NCBI GenBank assembly: GCA_022606135.1
Contig: JABYQN010000010.1
Location: forward strand, 682,001-746,000
DNA length: 64,000 nucleotides
From: Fomes fomentarius
Lineage: Eukaryota > Basidiomycota > Agaricomycetes > Polyporales > Polyporaceae
Reading direction: 5' to 3'
In this document: positions 24,501-35,663 of the stretch, in pieces
Position numbering within the stretch: the stretch's first letter is position 1
Layout: each line of letters begins with the position of its first letter
Translations under genes and position numbers: made by a program
The notes under the pieces: model-generated
Database searches by the model: none
What the model was told of the DNA's origin: nothing
The model's input: the letters and a program-made list of their open reading frames with translations, nothing else

Positions 24501-27500
24501 GCCTCCGCCTGCGCGCTGCGCTCGACAGAGTGAGTTTTCATTTGGTTTTTTAGATCTGGTCTCGGAGACTCTTCTGGAGCTCGAGCTTCCCCACCTTCCA
24601 CCTTCCGTAGTCGTGCTTCCGCGGCCGTCCATATACAACACATCTGCCATATTCTTCCCCCGTCACTACTGATCACCACGGGCGGAAATGAAACGCTACG
24701 CATATACTCCTCTCTTCGATGGCCTTCGATGGCTCCAGAAGCCCGGTGCCGAGCTCGGAAGGAAGCGCGACTAGCGCGATATCATGGCAGCGGTACTTTA
24801 TGCAGTATGCAGAGCGCGGGTTCTAGCCTCCGTTTCCTTCTTTCTCCCGACGCGAGGGCTCCGTGCGATGTTCCGCATAACGCCGACCCGGCGGACGTAC
24901 AGAGAGACAAGGAGAAGCACGCGTATATGTTTATGTTATACATACGAGTCCGACGGATGACTCGAGACACTCGGGCGCGTCTGATGTTTTTTTTTACCTC
25001 TTGTGCAAACTTAGAAGTCTGTTTGATGTTTGAACGTTTGAACGCCAGTCGCGTGAGGCCGGAACAATGCCAGCACGTCCACTTGGACTCACATACACGC
25101 CCGACGCTAGCCCTGGCGCGGAGGATATCATCATCGCGATAGCCTTGGGCCGCACAAACATCTTGGGCCACGTCCACCGTCCGAGGTTCCCACGTTCCAC
25201 GTTCAACGTCTTGAGACGTCAGATAGGCACCACAACGGGTCTTCCTGTGCCTGCATATCTGGGACACAAGAGTATTCGTTGAAGCTCGAAGCTTGAAGCT
25301 TTGAAGTGTGGCACATCCGGTGCGGATTCCATGGACAGGACAGTTTAAATCATGCAAAACAATGACCCCGAGGCCCGGAAATATCATGATACATGTAACA
25401 CAGCGCGGGGCCGGCGCAGCCACCCCGCCCGCCTTCCACTCGAAAATTTTCCCAATGCATACAAGCTACATAAAACAGAACTTTCAAACTGTGGAAGGCT
25501 CTCGGTGCAAGCGGCACCGAATCACCATCATGCGGGCCCATCCCTCCGCGTAGTGCCTAAACCTACTTGAAACGCTTTGACAGCTCGGATATCCAAGTAT
25601 GTACAGCCCAGTATTAAGTAGTACATACGCGCTACGGGCCACTACGCGACGCCGTAATAGTATCAGTACTAACGGCATACGTAGAATATGAATATGTAGA
25701 ACGGCACGGAATCGCGGTTCCCACCGATGGCTCAGGCGTTCCCCCAGATGTCGTCGGACGTCGGGCGAGGAGTCGGGAATCGTGATACAATTATATAAGT
25801 ACTTTCGCCTGGTCATGGTGCTGAGTATTGAGTACTGTGCTCTGGGTCCGCACGCCTGGGATGTGTCCGACAGGTGACACGTGAAGAGCTCGGCGAGGAC
25901 AGAGAGGCCTAGGGAGGGAGGGGGGGATTTTCGAAGCCGGCATTCAATGATCCATGAGCCACTGGCAGCTACCTGCGGAGGCGATGCGAGCCTCGAGGTT
26001 GATCCAAGCAGTATCCGGATTTACTTGGCACCTGGAACTACGAAGGAGAGATGTGCTGTGAATGTTCGACCCGAGTACACAGAGACACCGGGACCGGTTC
26101 GCCGTGACGGCGAGAGAGGACGATCCGAAGCGCAAGCATCACGTCAGACGGGGTCGTAGTATGTATGTTACCATGTACTTAGTGATACGCCGGGCGACGT
26201 GGATGTCCGGGTACTTGAGCACTCAGACGGGCCTCCGCGTCCTGACGAGCTATTGAGTGTAGTATGGACTCGGATCACGAACACTTTTACACTCGAGCGC
26301 ACGCGACCCGAGGGGTGGCAAGTAAGTAACTGTGAGTGTAAGTAATCGCACGACTGCCATTCGTGCGCATATCTTGGGGTTGTGGATAGAGTTCTCGCTT
26401 CAGGGACTGAGAATCCGAACTTGAATGGGGGGGGGCGCACGCGGATTTTGTGAACCTATCAAAACGTGCTTAAGATCTATGATTCCGAACTATGAGTAAG
26501 ACCTTGAGAGAAAACTGCAGTGGCCAGAGAGGCTTCGGAACTGGACCGGCCAGATGCGCAGGCACTGCAGGCCAGTGGCATCGCGCGCGCGCCCGATTTC
26601 GATTCGATTCGATTAGAATCGGGCGCAATATCGATATCCTGGCTACGTACTAGTATCCAAGATATCTGCGTGAGGCGTATGATTCTATGAAGCATGATCC
26701 AGTCAGCGTTCTGACAGGAGTCTGTTCGAGATATTGATGCGCGTGTGTACTCACATTCATGTTGTGCCAGCGCGCCTACAGCGTGTGCGAAGATACCTAT
26801 TACTATTAGGCTTCGGATGAATAGCTGCTTGCTTGGGACTTTCCAGAATGATATGAGCTAGCGAATGAATAGAGGCATTTAGTCGCGACATATTGACCCG
26901 CGGGCGCAAGGAACTGCGAAGCTATCATCATATATAATTCATTGAAGATAAAGACCGGACATGTCCGACGCACCCTTTCCAGATCTAATAAAGAGATCGA
27001 ACTTAGTATTCATGTTCGAACCCTCCACGCCGCGTGAGCTTGGCGAAGCCAGCGCAGCGAACTCACGGAAAGAGCGTCATTCGCGCCACCGCCATGGGCA
27101 TCATATGAAGCTGAAGCGCGGCTCTTGAAATGGAACGGAGTCGTGGAGTCGCAGAAGCAGGTCGGAGCTGGAAGCTAGAGCTAGCCCAGGGCGGAGAACG
27201 TCAGAACTCGAAGAACGCAGACACCCACCTCGGAAGAGGACAGGGACGATCCCGCTCTGCACACTCACATACGATGACACACCTGCGTCCCCAGTAACAT
27301 ACATAATTAGTGTTCTGCGCGGTTCTGCTCGCGCGCAACGGCACATCTACTTTTCCTCCTCGCCCCTCGCCCAGGAGCGAAGTTTTCAACGTTGAGATTT
27401 GTGAACGCAAAGACTGTGGCCATGGTATTGGCGCAGCGGTGGGTAACCGGTGACCCGAACCAGGGGGAGGGCCGAGACGGGACTCAGGTCGCACGAGAGC

Positions 27501-30428
27501 CCGAGGCCGGCGAGCGACTCTGCGAGAGAGCAACCCCAGAACAGACGTGGGGGGGGTCTTGACGAGTGTATGGGATCATCGGTGCAACCGTCTGCATCCG
27601 CTCTGCATGCTGAACCGTTTCAGCTTCGCGACCGAGGCAGTCGCCTTCGTTTCCCCTTTCTCTTCTCGTTTCGTCGTGCAGTCTGCCCATTGCCCCCCCG
27701 CCCCCAAGGCTCTGGCTCTCAATTCTAAGCGCAGCCTGACGCGCCGCTGTGCACCCGGCGTGCGTCCATGTATGCATGCGCATATGCATGATATATGCGT
27801 AATATGTATATATGCTCCCTTCGTTCGACTTCGCGCGCGCGCGGTAAGTAACTGAGATGCAATGGGTGAGATCTGGGCAAATCCGATCTCGCAGGTGCTC
27901 GGAGATCCCATACGGGGCGACGGGCCGCTCCCATGGCCCCGTCGAGCTGCCCAGGTCACAATGCAGCACAAGAGGACGCTGAACGCAGGCCGAAGCGAGT
28001 CTAGTCGGACAGCGGCGAAAACGGGGGCCACCCCAGCGAAGCGCCATGTGCACGCCAGCTTCGAAGCTGGTTCAGCCCACTGCGCGGCGGCACCTTGGTC
28101 CCAATGCGCTTCTGCAGCAAGCTCGTCGACATTCCACTCCGCCTGCGCTACTCCTCTCTCCCGCTGGTGCGTGTTTCAGAACGAACCCAGACCAGACCAG
28201 AGGGCAAATGGACTTGGCTCCAGTTACCGTGACTTGTCCTAGTCACTAGTGGCCGCTGGCGTCGGGAGGCAAGTTGACAAGGACGCCCCGGTAGTAGCCC
28301 GACAGCCCGGCAACCCGTGTCACGCCCCTCCTTGAACCTTCCGCCCCGCATCCGCCATCCTCATTCACTCACCCGTATCCGCGGCGTGCTCTATTCTTAG
28401 GTGCGGGGCGTGCCGGCGGAACAAGGCGTCACCGTAGTAGAGGCTCTGGGGCGGCGCTGTCGCCGTTAGCGATTCGCGGCTGGAGGCAGACCGCGGGGCG
28501 GGGGAACATCGGTGTTGCTGTGACATTGACGGCGACAGGGAGATTCGGACAATGCACAAGGCAAGGTGTCGTGTGCGCTTCGAGAGCATCGCCTCAGGCC
28601 TCAGGGTCCAAGTGTCGTCAGACCGGGCGTCCGTGTCACCAGAGCGTCCATAAAAAGGACTCGGTTACGTTGACTCCGTACATAATCGTGGATGACTAGT
28701 GGGACTGACCTCAGGGACGGGGCGGGGACGGGTGTAATAGCTGATTGTTCGAATTCTAGTTCCCTGTGGACTGTCGACAGCTCACGGCAACACCGGACAG
28801 AGAACAGCTAAACAGCTCGGCATCCTCGGCTTGCGGGAATCCGGATATACAGAGTTGAGTTAGAACGCCAGGTGTGCTCCGTACGTCCAGAAAGGGAGAC
28901 ATGCGTACTGCTGTCAGGGACTCCGAGCGGACGTTGAGCTGAACGTCTACATACGCCGTGGGACAATGCGACAGTGGGCGACTCCGCGTCGCCCGCATCG
29001 CCACGAGGCCACACGACCCACGGTGCGCCTCCAAACCTTCGCGCCACCACCCTGCCAACCGTGCGCGGCTGGCCTGGGAAAGGAACTGAGAAGAACGCCG
29101 GATGCACACGGCCAAGGGCGATCGGGGCCTATTAGTAGAGGTCAGGCGGCGTTGTCCTCGGAGAGAACGCGAACGCTCGGACGCTCACACGGGGAATAGG
29201 GATATCTAGATGCCTCCTATGCATGTGGGAATGCGAAGCCGGGAAGGAGACTATGGATAGGCGAGGGAACCAGAGTGGGGGCTCAGAGGGTGACGAGGCT
29301 GCCAGAGGAACATAAAACTCCACACATGACGGATTCATGAGATAGACGGGAATCAAGGGTGGCGGTAGCATCGTGATTGGGATAGGTCCACACATTATGC
29401 CGTGGGTGCGCCATATCTAGGCCGCCGATAGTTGTACCAGCGGAAATGGAGCAGCTGGCACGCATTACACCCATGTTTCACACGAGCTTATTCCTGAGCA
29501 AGGCAGCATCCCGGGCTTTCTCCAGATGTTGGGGAAAGGGGGTGCAGACGCGGACGCTCGGACGGACGGACGCTGAGCCTGAACTTTGTTGTGGCATGCC
29601 CGGCCCTGGCGAAGGTTCCCAAGGTGCATTTGGGTTGCGAAGACAGGGAGCATTCCGGCGTCGGAGAGAAGGCCTCAATAGCGGAGCGTATCAGGGGATA
29701 GAACAGTGGATTCTGGTTCGGGAACACATACCATACGTGCGTATGCGGAGTAGATGCGCAGCGTTCTTCGATTGGCCAGCAGTTGATCCTCGACCGGCCA
29801 ACTCAAATGATCAGAACTGCTGCTGTGGAAGGTTCGTTCTCTCAGGGTCCAACTTCCTAGGGTGCAGACGCCAGACGCACGGATGCTTACGAGACGCAGC
29901 CGTCAAACACGAGGGATGTTCTCGGAAGACACCTGTCCTTGGACCCCGCCGTGCATGGCACTTCGATCCGAACGTCGACAACACGAGGTGTTGGATGGCC
30001 CAAACCGAGCTTGATACCAATGTCGAGATGGGCGCGCTGCTAGAGGGCCTAGGAACAACGGAGCAGCGGAACGACGCGCGCACGCACATATACATAGAGA
30101 GCAGATCGTTGGATCGGTCTATTCCGTAGGGGGCAACTGCGCAAGAACGGTTAGGCGGCGATGAGTGGAATGAATGATGAGAAGCGTAGACAGGCTGGAC
30201 TAGGAGCGAGGACGCGCCAAGGATACATGTGACAGAGCTTCGCGAAGCGTCAAATAGACCTCCTTGAGCCCTGCAACCGGGCACAGAAGGACAGCCGTGA
30301 GCGCAGGCACACTCACAAACTCAGATAGATGACTTCCCATGGCCACGCGTCAGTTCGACGGACGGATGATCAACACACGATATCTGGAGAGAATATCTGG
30401 AAATCTAGATACGAAGAGGTCTGGTGAT
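21577..30428. other. CYC8 promoter, then about 8 kb without a recognised gene
   Basis: The first several hundred bases, including TTCA tandem repeats at about 22308-22327, are presumably the promoter and leader of the CYC8-like gene. The rest has many short frames on both strands, up to 227 codons at 29446-30129, but no motif, no consistent splice pattern and no recognisable family. It may be decayed repeats or contain genes I cannot identify. Confidence 0.4.
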
Positions 30429-30917
30429 TTAGAACTCGCCACTGGCTTCTGTGCTCGTGCCGCCGGTATAGCCTCCGCTGATTAGCAGGTCAATCAGAGG
30501 AGTGGGAGAAACATGCCAGAAGAGCGTGTCCATCTCGGCCTCTGATATCCCATCATAGTTCCGCATTCTTTGACTTCCTTCCGGCCTGTTCCAACGCGAC
30601 GTGACAAATCCACCATATATAAGTCCCGCTGGTATGCAATGAAACTCTGTGCAGATGACCTTCCGCTCAATTGTGAGGGAATACAGCAAGTGAATGGCGC
30701 AAACGAGGGCAGGAGCTAGACTACGCGCGTGCAGGGTGACCTCGAGGCAACCGTCTACGATTGTTCATTACTCAGTAAAGGACCTTAACGTTAACTGAGA
30801 CTGTGCACTCACAATTGAATCAGTTCGTTGGAGGCGCGCTGCCTCCGCCTGAGTCCACCACGCGTTAGTGACACCGCGAGTAGATGTCGGATGAGAGCCG
30901 ACCAGACCCCGCAACAT
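30429..30917 (-). CDS. Diverged, possibly 5'-truncated DUF6534-family membrane protein
   Basis: Two exons can be joined in phase: one ending at 30813 with LQRTDSI, then 30740-30429 running to a TAA. The joined word RTDSIVTLHA resembles the RTDxxIxxLxLYT motif of DUF6534 proteins, and GLIYGGFVTSRWN sits where family members have the LYxNSxLAxLNxR segment, as seen in the two intact genes to the right. A full family member needs about 300 residues and seven membrane helices. Only about 700 bases separate this exon from the next gene, and I cannot find the N-terminal helices, so a truncated or degraded copy is likely. The start at 30917 is only the first in-frame ATG. Function of the family is unknown. 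Confidence 0.4.
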
Positions 30918-31417
30918 GCCATGTATATCAGGCACAGTTCAATATGACAGGAACCACGAGCTTCTGTGGTTCTAGCCACTTGGGAGGCCGTCAAGGAACG
31001 CCGAAGGTAGGTTGCGCAGCCTGACAGGCGGTCTGAACTGGTCAGAATGCAAAGATTGGGAAGAACGACCGGTGATATTCCCCAGGAGCGTGGGTAGCCA
31101 CATGGCGCTGGGAAGTTTGACAGAATTGACCGATGTTTGTAAGCCGCGATGGTAGATGAGAGACGTTTGAATGAGCCCTCGCGCGACCTGCGAGCGGCAT
31201 GATCGTGGTCTGAGTCGTGAGCACTTGCCGGTCTTGGCAGTGAGCGCGTCGAGTTACGTGTCACCATACTGTGACAAGAGGTCACGGCGTGACGGTCGTG
31301 TTTCGCGCACCTTCGACGACGCTCATCGTCCTCGCCTGCAGTCCCACGCGCATCTTGAACCCGAACCTCTACATTCCAGACCTGTGCTGAGGGTACGACC
31401 TTGAAGACGTTGGCGAT
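30918..31417. other. Between the partial DUF6534 gene and the SERF-like gene
   Basis: A minus-strand frame crosses most of this stretch, but its translation does not resemble the missing N-terminal helices of a DUF6534 protein. The right end must hold the promoter and 5' leader of the SERF-like gene. Nothing else is recognised. Confidence 0.4.
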
Positions 31418-31842
31418 ATGACTCGTATGTGATTATCTATGTTGTCTGCGCGTGCTGTCTCGATTCACTCCCGAGTCTCGTTCCTCTCTCTCCTACCATA
31501 CTCGTGATGTAGGCGGCAACCAGCGGGAGATGGACCGCCTGAAAGCGCAGAAGAAACAGCCAACCAAGGCCAAGAAGGAGAGCGCCGCCAGCCTCCAGCA
31601 ACGGAGAGAGAAGTGAGTGCTAAATCTTCCATCTGTCCATCTGCCTTGGTGGTCCGCGGTTCGGTCGTCTTCGTGTTCTGGACTATGCTCATGCAGTATC
31701 TGCGATCCAGGGACGCCGCCGCTCTGCGTGAGAAGCAGAAGGTGAGCGTCGCATGCGTGATTTTAGCCATCCACGTAACCTCGTTTCCGTCACGCAGAAG
31801 AAGGAAGAAGAGGCCGCGGCTGCCGGAGGCGGAAAGAAATAA
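31418..31842 (+). CDS. Small SERF/4F5-type lysine-rich protein
   Basis: Four tiny exons: 31418-31424, 31513-31612, 31711-31741 and 31798-31842, encoding 60 residues. The protein begins MTRGNQREMDRLKAQKKQ, the hallmark N-terminus of the SERF/4F5 family (small EDRK-rich factors). It continues with a charged helix containing ALREKQKKKEEE and ends AGGGKK. In animals this family modifies protein aggregation and binds nucleic acids; the role in fungi is unknown. The first coding exon is only 7 nt (ATG ACT C) and the arginine codon is split by the 88-nt intron. Intron 2 follows GAGAA with GTGAGT and intron 3 follows CAGAAG with GTGAGC. Every junction restores the expected frame, so I trust the model despite its size. 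Confidence 0.85.
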
Positions 31843-32361
31843 CATTAGGGGCGGGAGGGTTCCCATTGATTCTCCTCCTCGCCCTTGCTTGCTGTGGGAT
31901 GGGCATTTGCGCGCAGAGTTGTGGTGGTGGTGACTGGCGTGATAGGTTGCTGAGCACGGTTGTATCTGGTGCGAGTCTCTCTAGATCTCGATCTACTCAT
32001 CTGTATTCCATACGGGGTCCATGAATTCTGGTGTCTGGTCAATCATTGCCCCGCCCGGAGATATGCTGACAAACAACTCTCTGATAGCATCAACGAGACC
32101 AACGCTCTGATACATATGTAGTGGGCGGGGGGAGTCTGCATTGCAATGCTTGCCACACGTTCTTGAAATGAAGTCCCGCTCATATACAGATCTAATCCAA
32201 CGTTCCCACCATCCTATCCCATCCATTCTGCACCCACAACCTGGATATTGCTAAGTCATCACACCAACTGGCAACCACCTGCGACCTGCTGCGAGTTGTC
32301 ATTGACAATCACCAGCCCAGTGTGTATGCACTTGTACCGATTGCTGTCGTCCTCCAACTGC
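31843..32361. other. Convergent intergenic region
   Basis: This lies between the 3' ends of the SERF-like gene (+) and a DUF6534 gene (-) and probably holds both terminators. No gene is seen. Confidence 0.5.
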
Positions 32362-34764
32362 TCACACCACCTTCTCCTCATTTGCGCTCTCAGACGGTGT
32401 CATCTCATTCACTTCTTCCTGTGACTGGCCCAACGCCTCCCGATGGATCGTCCGCTCGACGTCAATATTAACCTGCAACGGCTGTAACCGGCCAACTCAG
32501 TCACTGTCTCACACCAAGCACAGCACGTACGGCCCACACGCACCTTCACAGGGGATATCGATCGTCCGTGAGGCTTTCGGCCATCCGCGTCGAGTCGGGT
32601 AAATTGGCGGCATATCGCACGAACCGCGCACGAACCACATGATCGCGTACGTCAGCGAGGGTGCTGCTTCCGGTGCGGACGGCTAGCATCATAAGTCTTA
32701 GAATGCGGGCACTCACCGACCAGGGTGCGACGTGGCTTCCCGGGCTGTAGACGGTGGGGAAGACGACCGGCATGGGATAGTCGTCGCCTTGCCCAGTACC
32801 CTCGGACCTGTGCGTGAGCGACTTGCGTGCATTTAGGCTATGCCACAGATGCATGTCGTCGTCAGATCACTACTGCCCATCTCCAAACCTGCGACATGAG
32901 AGTGCAACGGACCTCGCCATGAACGAAGTTGCGTACACTGCCCAAGCGGTGTAAGGCAGGTCATCACCGGATGTGTGTGTGATACCGAACGGGGTGAGAG
33001 CACTCACGCTTGCTGATCGCTAGGTGCAGGCCGAGGAAAATGAGGTTGTGTGGCATTCGCACCCACTGCCGACCCGCGTCATCAGTACTGATTCAGCGCG
33101 AAGGCTGTCGACCCTGGTTCGTGGGACGTACGCAGATCAGGGATACGGTAGTCGTGATGCTGCGTGTGGGGCACAATATCAAACAACGCGCGCCGGGAGA
33201 TGGAATAGGACATACCAAGTAAGCATCCCGTTCTCGACTGTGTAGAGCGTGAGCGTGTCAATGATGCGGTCCATTCTAGGGTCAAGCCAACGGCACGATC
33301 AGAGACGGCAGCACACTTCGAGATGTCACAGCAGATCCACTCACTTGGCGAGGCCACTCCTTCGTTGGCGCAGGTAATAACACAGGATGACCGTGATCAA
33401 GACATCCAGCCCCGCCGAGGCGGAGAGACCTAACGTGAAGACATACTGCGAACAATCAATCCACGTCGCTTCACATCTAGCCCTGCGAATGAACGAACGC
33501 ACGCACGTTGAACCGCTCGACAAACTGGCTAAAACTCTCCAGGCGTATCCTGCAATAAAGGTGGCGGCATTGGTGAGCGCCTCACGATCCGTCCTGCGAT
33601 GCGCCACGCATCGCACTAGTAGCACTCACATTTCCGCTGTAGAGACTGGGCCGATCACCGTCCGCATGAGAGATCGACTCGATCCGAGGGACACCGCGGG
33701 CACGCACCTGTTGCGGCAACTTCGGAGCCGGGAGCATGTTTCTCTGTTCAATTGGGATATTCCTCGCGACGCCGCAGAACAAGCTTACTGAGACGGACGA
33801 GCGCTAGCGTGACCTGCCACGGGAGAGAGAGAGAGAGGGGAGGGTGCCATCTCAGCAATCATGCGTGCAGCTGTGGGGGACCGCGAACGGCGTCGCAACG
33901 TACCAGCGGCGCTGTGATGTACCACTTTCTGTGGCTCACTGACGTTAACTTTTGGTAAGCGTGACTGGGATCCGCGGATGAACCGCGATGTCCAAAGGCT
34001 CACATGTGTGAATCCGATGGGAAAAGAAGCTGGGAAGCGGTCGTCAGACAGCTTCCGGGAGGTACGTACGTGCGTTCGGGGGACAGTGCATGTACTCACC
34101 AGTGCACGATGAAGGTAGTCAATGCCTAGAAACAGAAACAGCGTGGTTGGTATCACCGCCGAAGTGAGTGAGTGACACATCCTCCTACCGTGAGAGCGAC
34201 GGTGACCTCGAGAAGACAGTCCATTAACCTCATTGCACGTCCCAGCAGCCCGGAAGACTCACCGCGATCGACCTGCCAGCCATTCTTGTGTCATCTCGGG
34301 CCGTGGTTGGATAAAGAAGGGTTGGGCTCACCAGTGGATGTAGTCCACACGTTGCCACACTCCGAAGCTGGCTATCACGTTCTGCCAGTTCGCGACGCAC
34401 ACCATGCCGGAATGAATGAGGTCGAGGATCCAGATTGCGACGACCTATCCGAATTCGCGACACCATTGAAATCTGGCTCTCCTTCGCTTCCGAATGTGGG
34501 CCGCCCTCACTCACCATGCTCTTCCTCTGCAGGGGATCCGCGGGGTACGTTGACCAGTAGAGGACCGCCTGCATGAAGACCACACCTGATAGGCTGCGTC
34601 ACGATGATTGACGTAAGTTTACCTACGCCAGGCATTGACAGAGACAGTCTTACTCACAACAATGCTACCAGCCCGCCGAGGAGGACGGCGCCAAAGGAAT
34701 GGAAGAGCACCTCCACCTGCTGCTGCTCGGTGGCGAATACGTGTTTGGCAAGAGGGAGGGACAT
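32362..34764 (-). CDS. DUF6534-family seven-helix membrane protein, copy 1
   Basis: Start ATG at 34764 (MSLPLAKHVFATEQQQ). Exons I can place: 34764-34658, 34593-34515, 34444-34332, 34272-34263, 34206-34189, 34125-34100, 34029-34004 and 33938-33904, then several more down to a last exon 32481-32362. Recognisable family segments in order: LSGVVFMQAVLYWSTYPAD, WILDLIHSGMVCVANWQN, VDYIHWSIA, ALTTFIVHCFFSHRIHTLS, FTLGLSASAGLDVLITVIL, CYYLR, MDRIIDTLTLYTVENGMLT, HNLIFLGLHLAISKLYATS, LNARKSL and a tail with PLQVNIDVERTI. These are hydrophobic helices typical of DUF6534, a basidiomycete plasma- or endomembrane family of unknown function. Two internal exons are only 10 and 18 nt. Joins around 33.3-33.8 kb and before the last exon are not fully resolved. 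It is a tandem duplicate of the next gene. Confidence 0.7.
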
Positions 34765-35663
34765 GCTGGAGCTTCTTTCGCGACAAAGACTCGCACCACC
34801 GGGGAGTCGTTTCTGCGAAGACAGCCCGTTTTATATACGACTCTGACGCTCCCTGACCCCTGCGGCTCGACTGGCAGAAACTTATGTCCCGTGGCGTTTT
34901 CCATGGATTCGCGTCGGGGCGAGTACGGTCATCAACTGTGACTGGAGATTCGACTTCCATATTGGCCCTATCTACCACTGGAAGAGAGCATGATATAGAT
35001 ATCTTCCTCTATCTTGTAGTGCTTCGTTGCTGCGAATCGCACCCATAGTGTTTGAGCGAGACGCGCACAGTGGCCGTAATGGGGAGCACTCCCACCGACG
35101 GTCTATTTGCGGATCCGCCACTCGTCGGTCCGAGGTCACGCGAGCACGGTCGGTCGATATCGCAGTGAGCACTGAGGACTTCGTACGAAACGCCTACGTA
35201 CGGGCTCTTGAGTTTGTGCCGTTGGTCCAGATCCGAAATGTGGCAAGTCGATGATCAACAGAGTACGCTGGCCGGGAATGACAATGTTGCTATACCAATG
35301 TAATTCTTCCCGTCGTATGATATGTCGCTATGGGGAGGGTGTGGTTCTTCCAAGGAACTTGAACACCCGCTGGTACTGTCTCCCCACTTCGCCGAGCGAG
35401 GCCGTCAAGAACCCGAAGTCAAAGCACATGGCGTATTCGATGGTCAGACCATAAGGGCCCATTGACTATCATCTGTTCGAAGTGTCCTTGAAGATGACAC
35501 TGTGCACACCATCGTTCGCGGGATGATCATTGGAATTACGCATGGGTCATCACCAGCTGCAAAATAGATTACTGAAACGCGCTCCGATGGTGTCCGGAGG
35601 AGAGACTGCGCCGCGCAACTACATCCGGACAGGTCCTCGACAGATCTCCCTCCATGCACCATC
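34765..35663. other. Intergenic region between the two DUF6534 genes
   Basis: This should hold the promoter of copy 1 and the terminator of copy 2, both on the minus strand. I see no extra gene. Confidence 0.5.

Noticed and set aside
29446..30129. Plus-strand frame of 227 codons
   Set aside because: No recognisable family, mixed composition and an equally long unrelated frame on the other strand.
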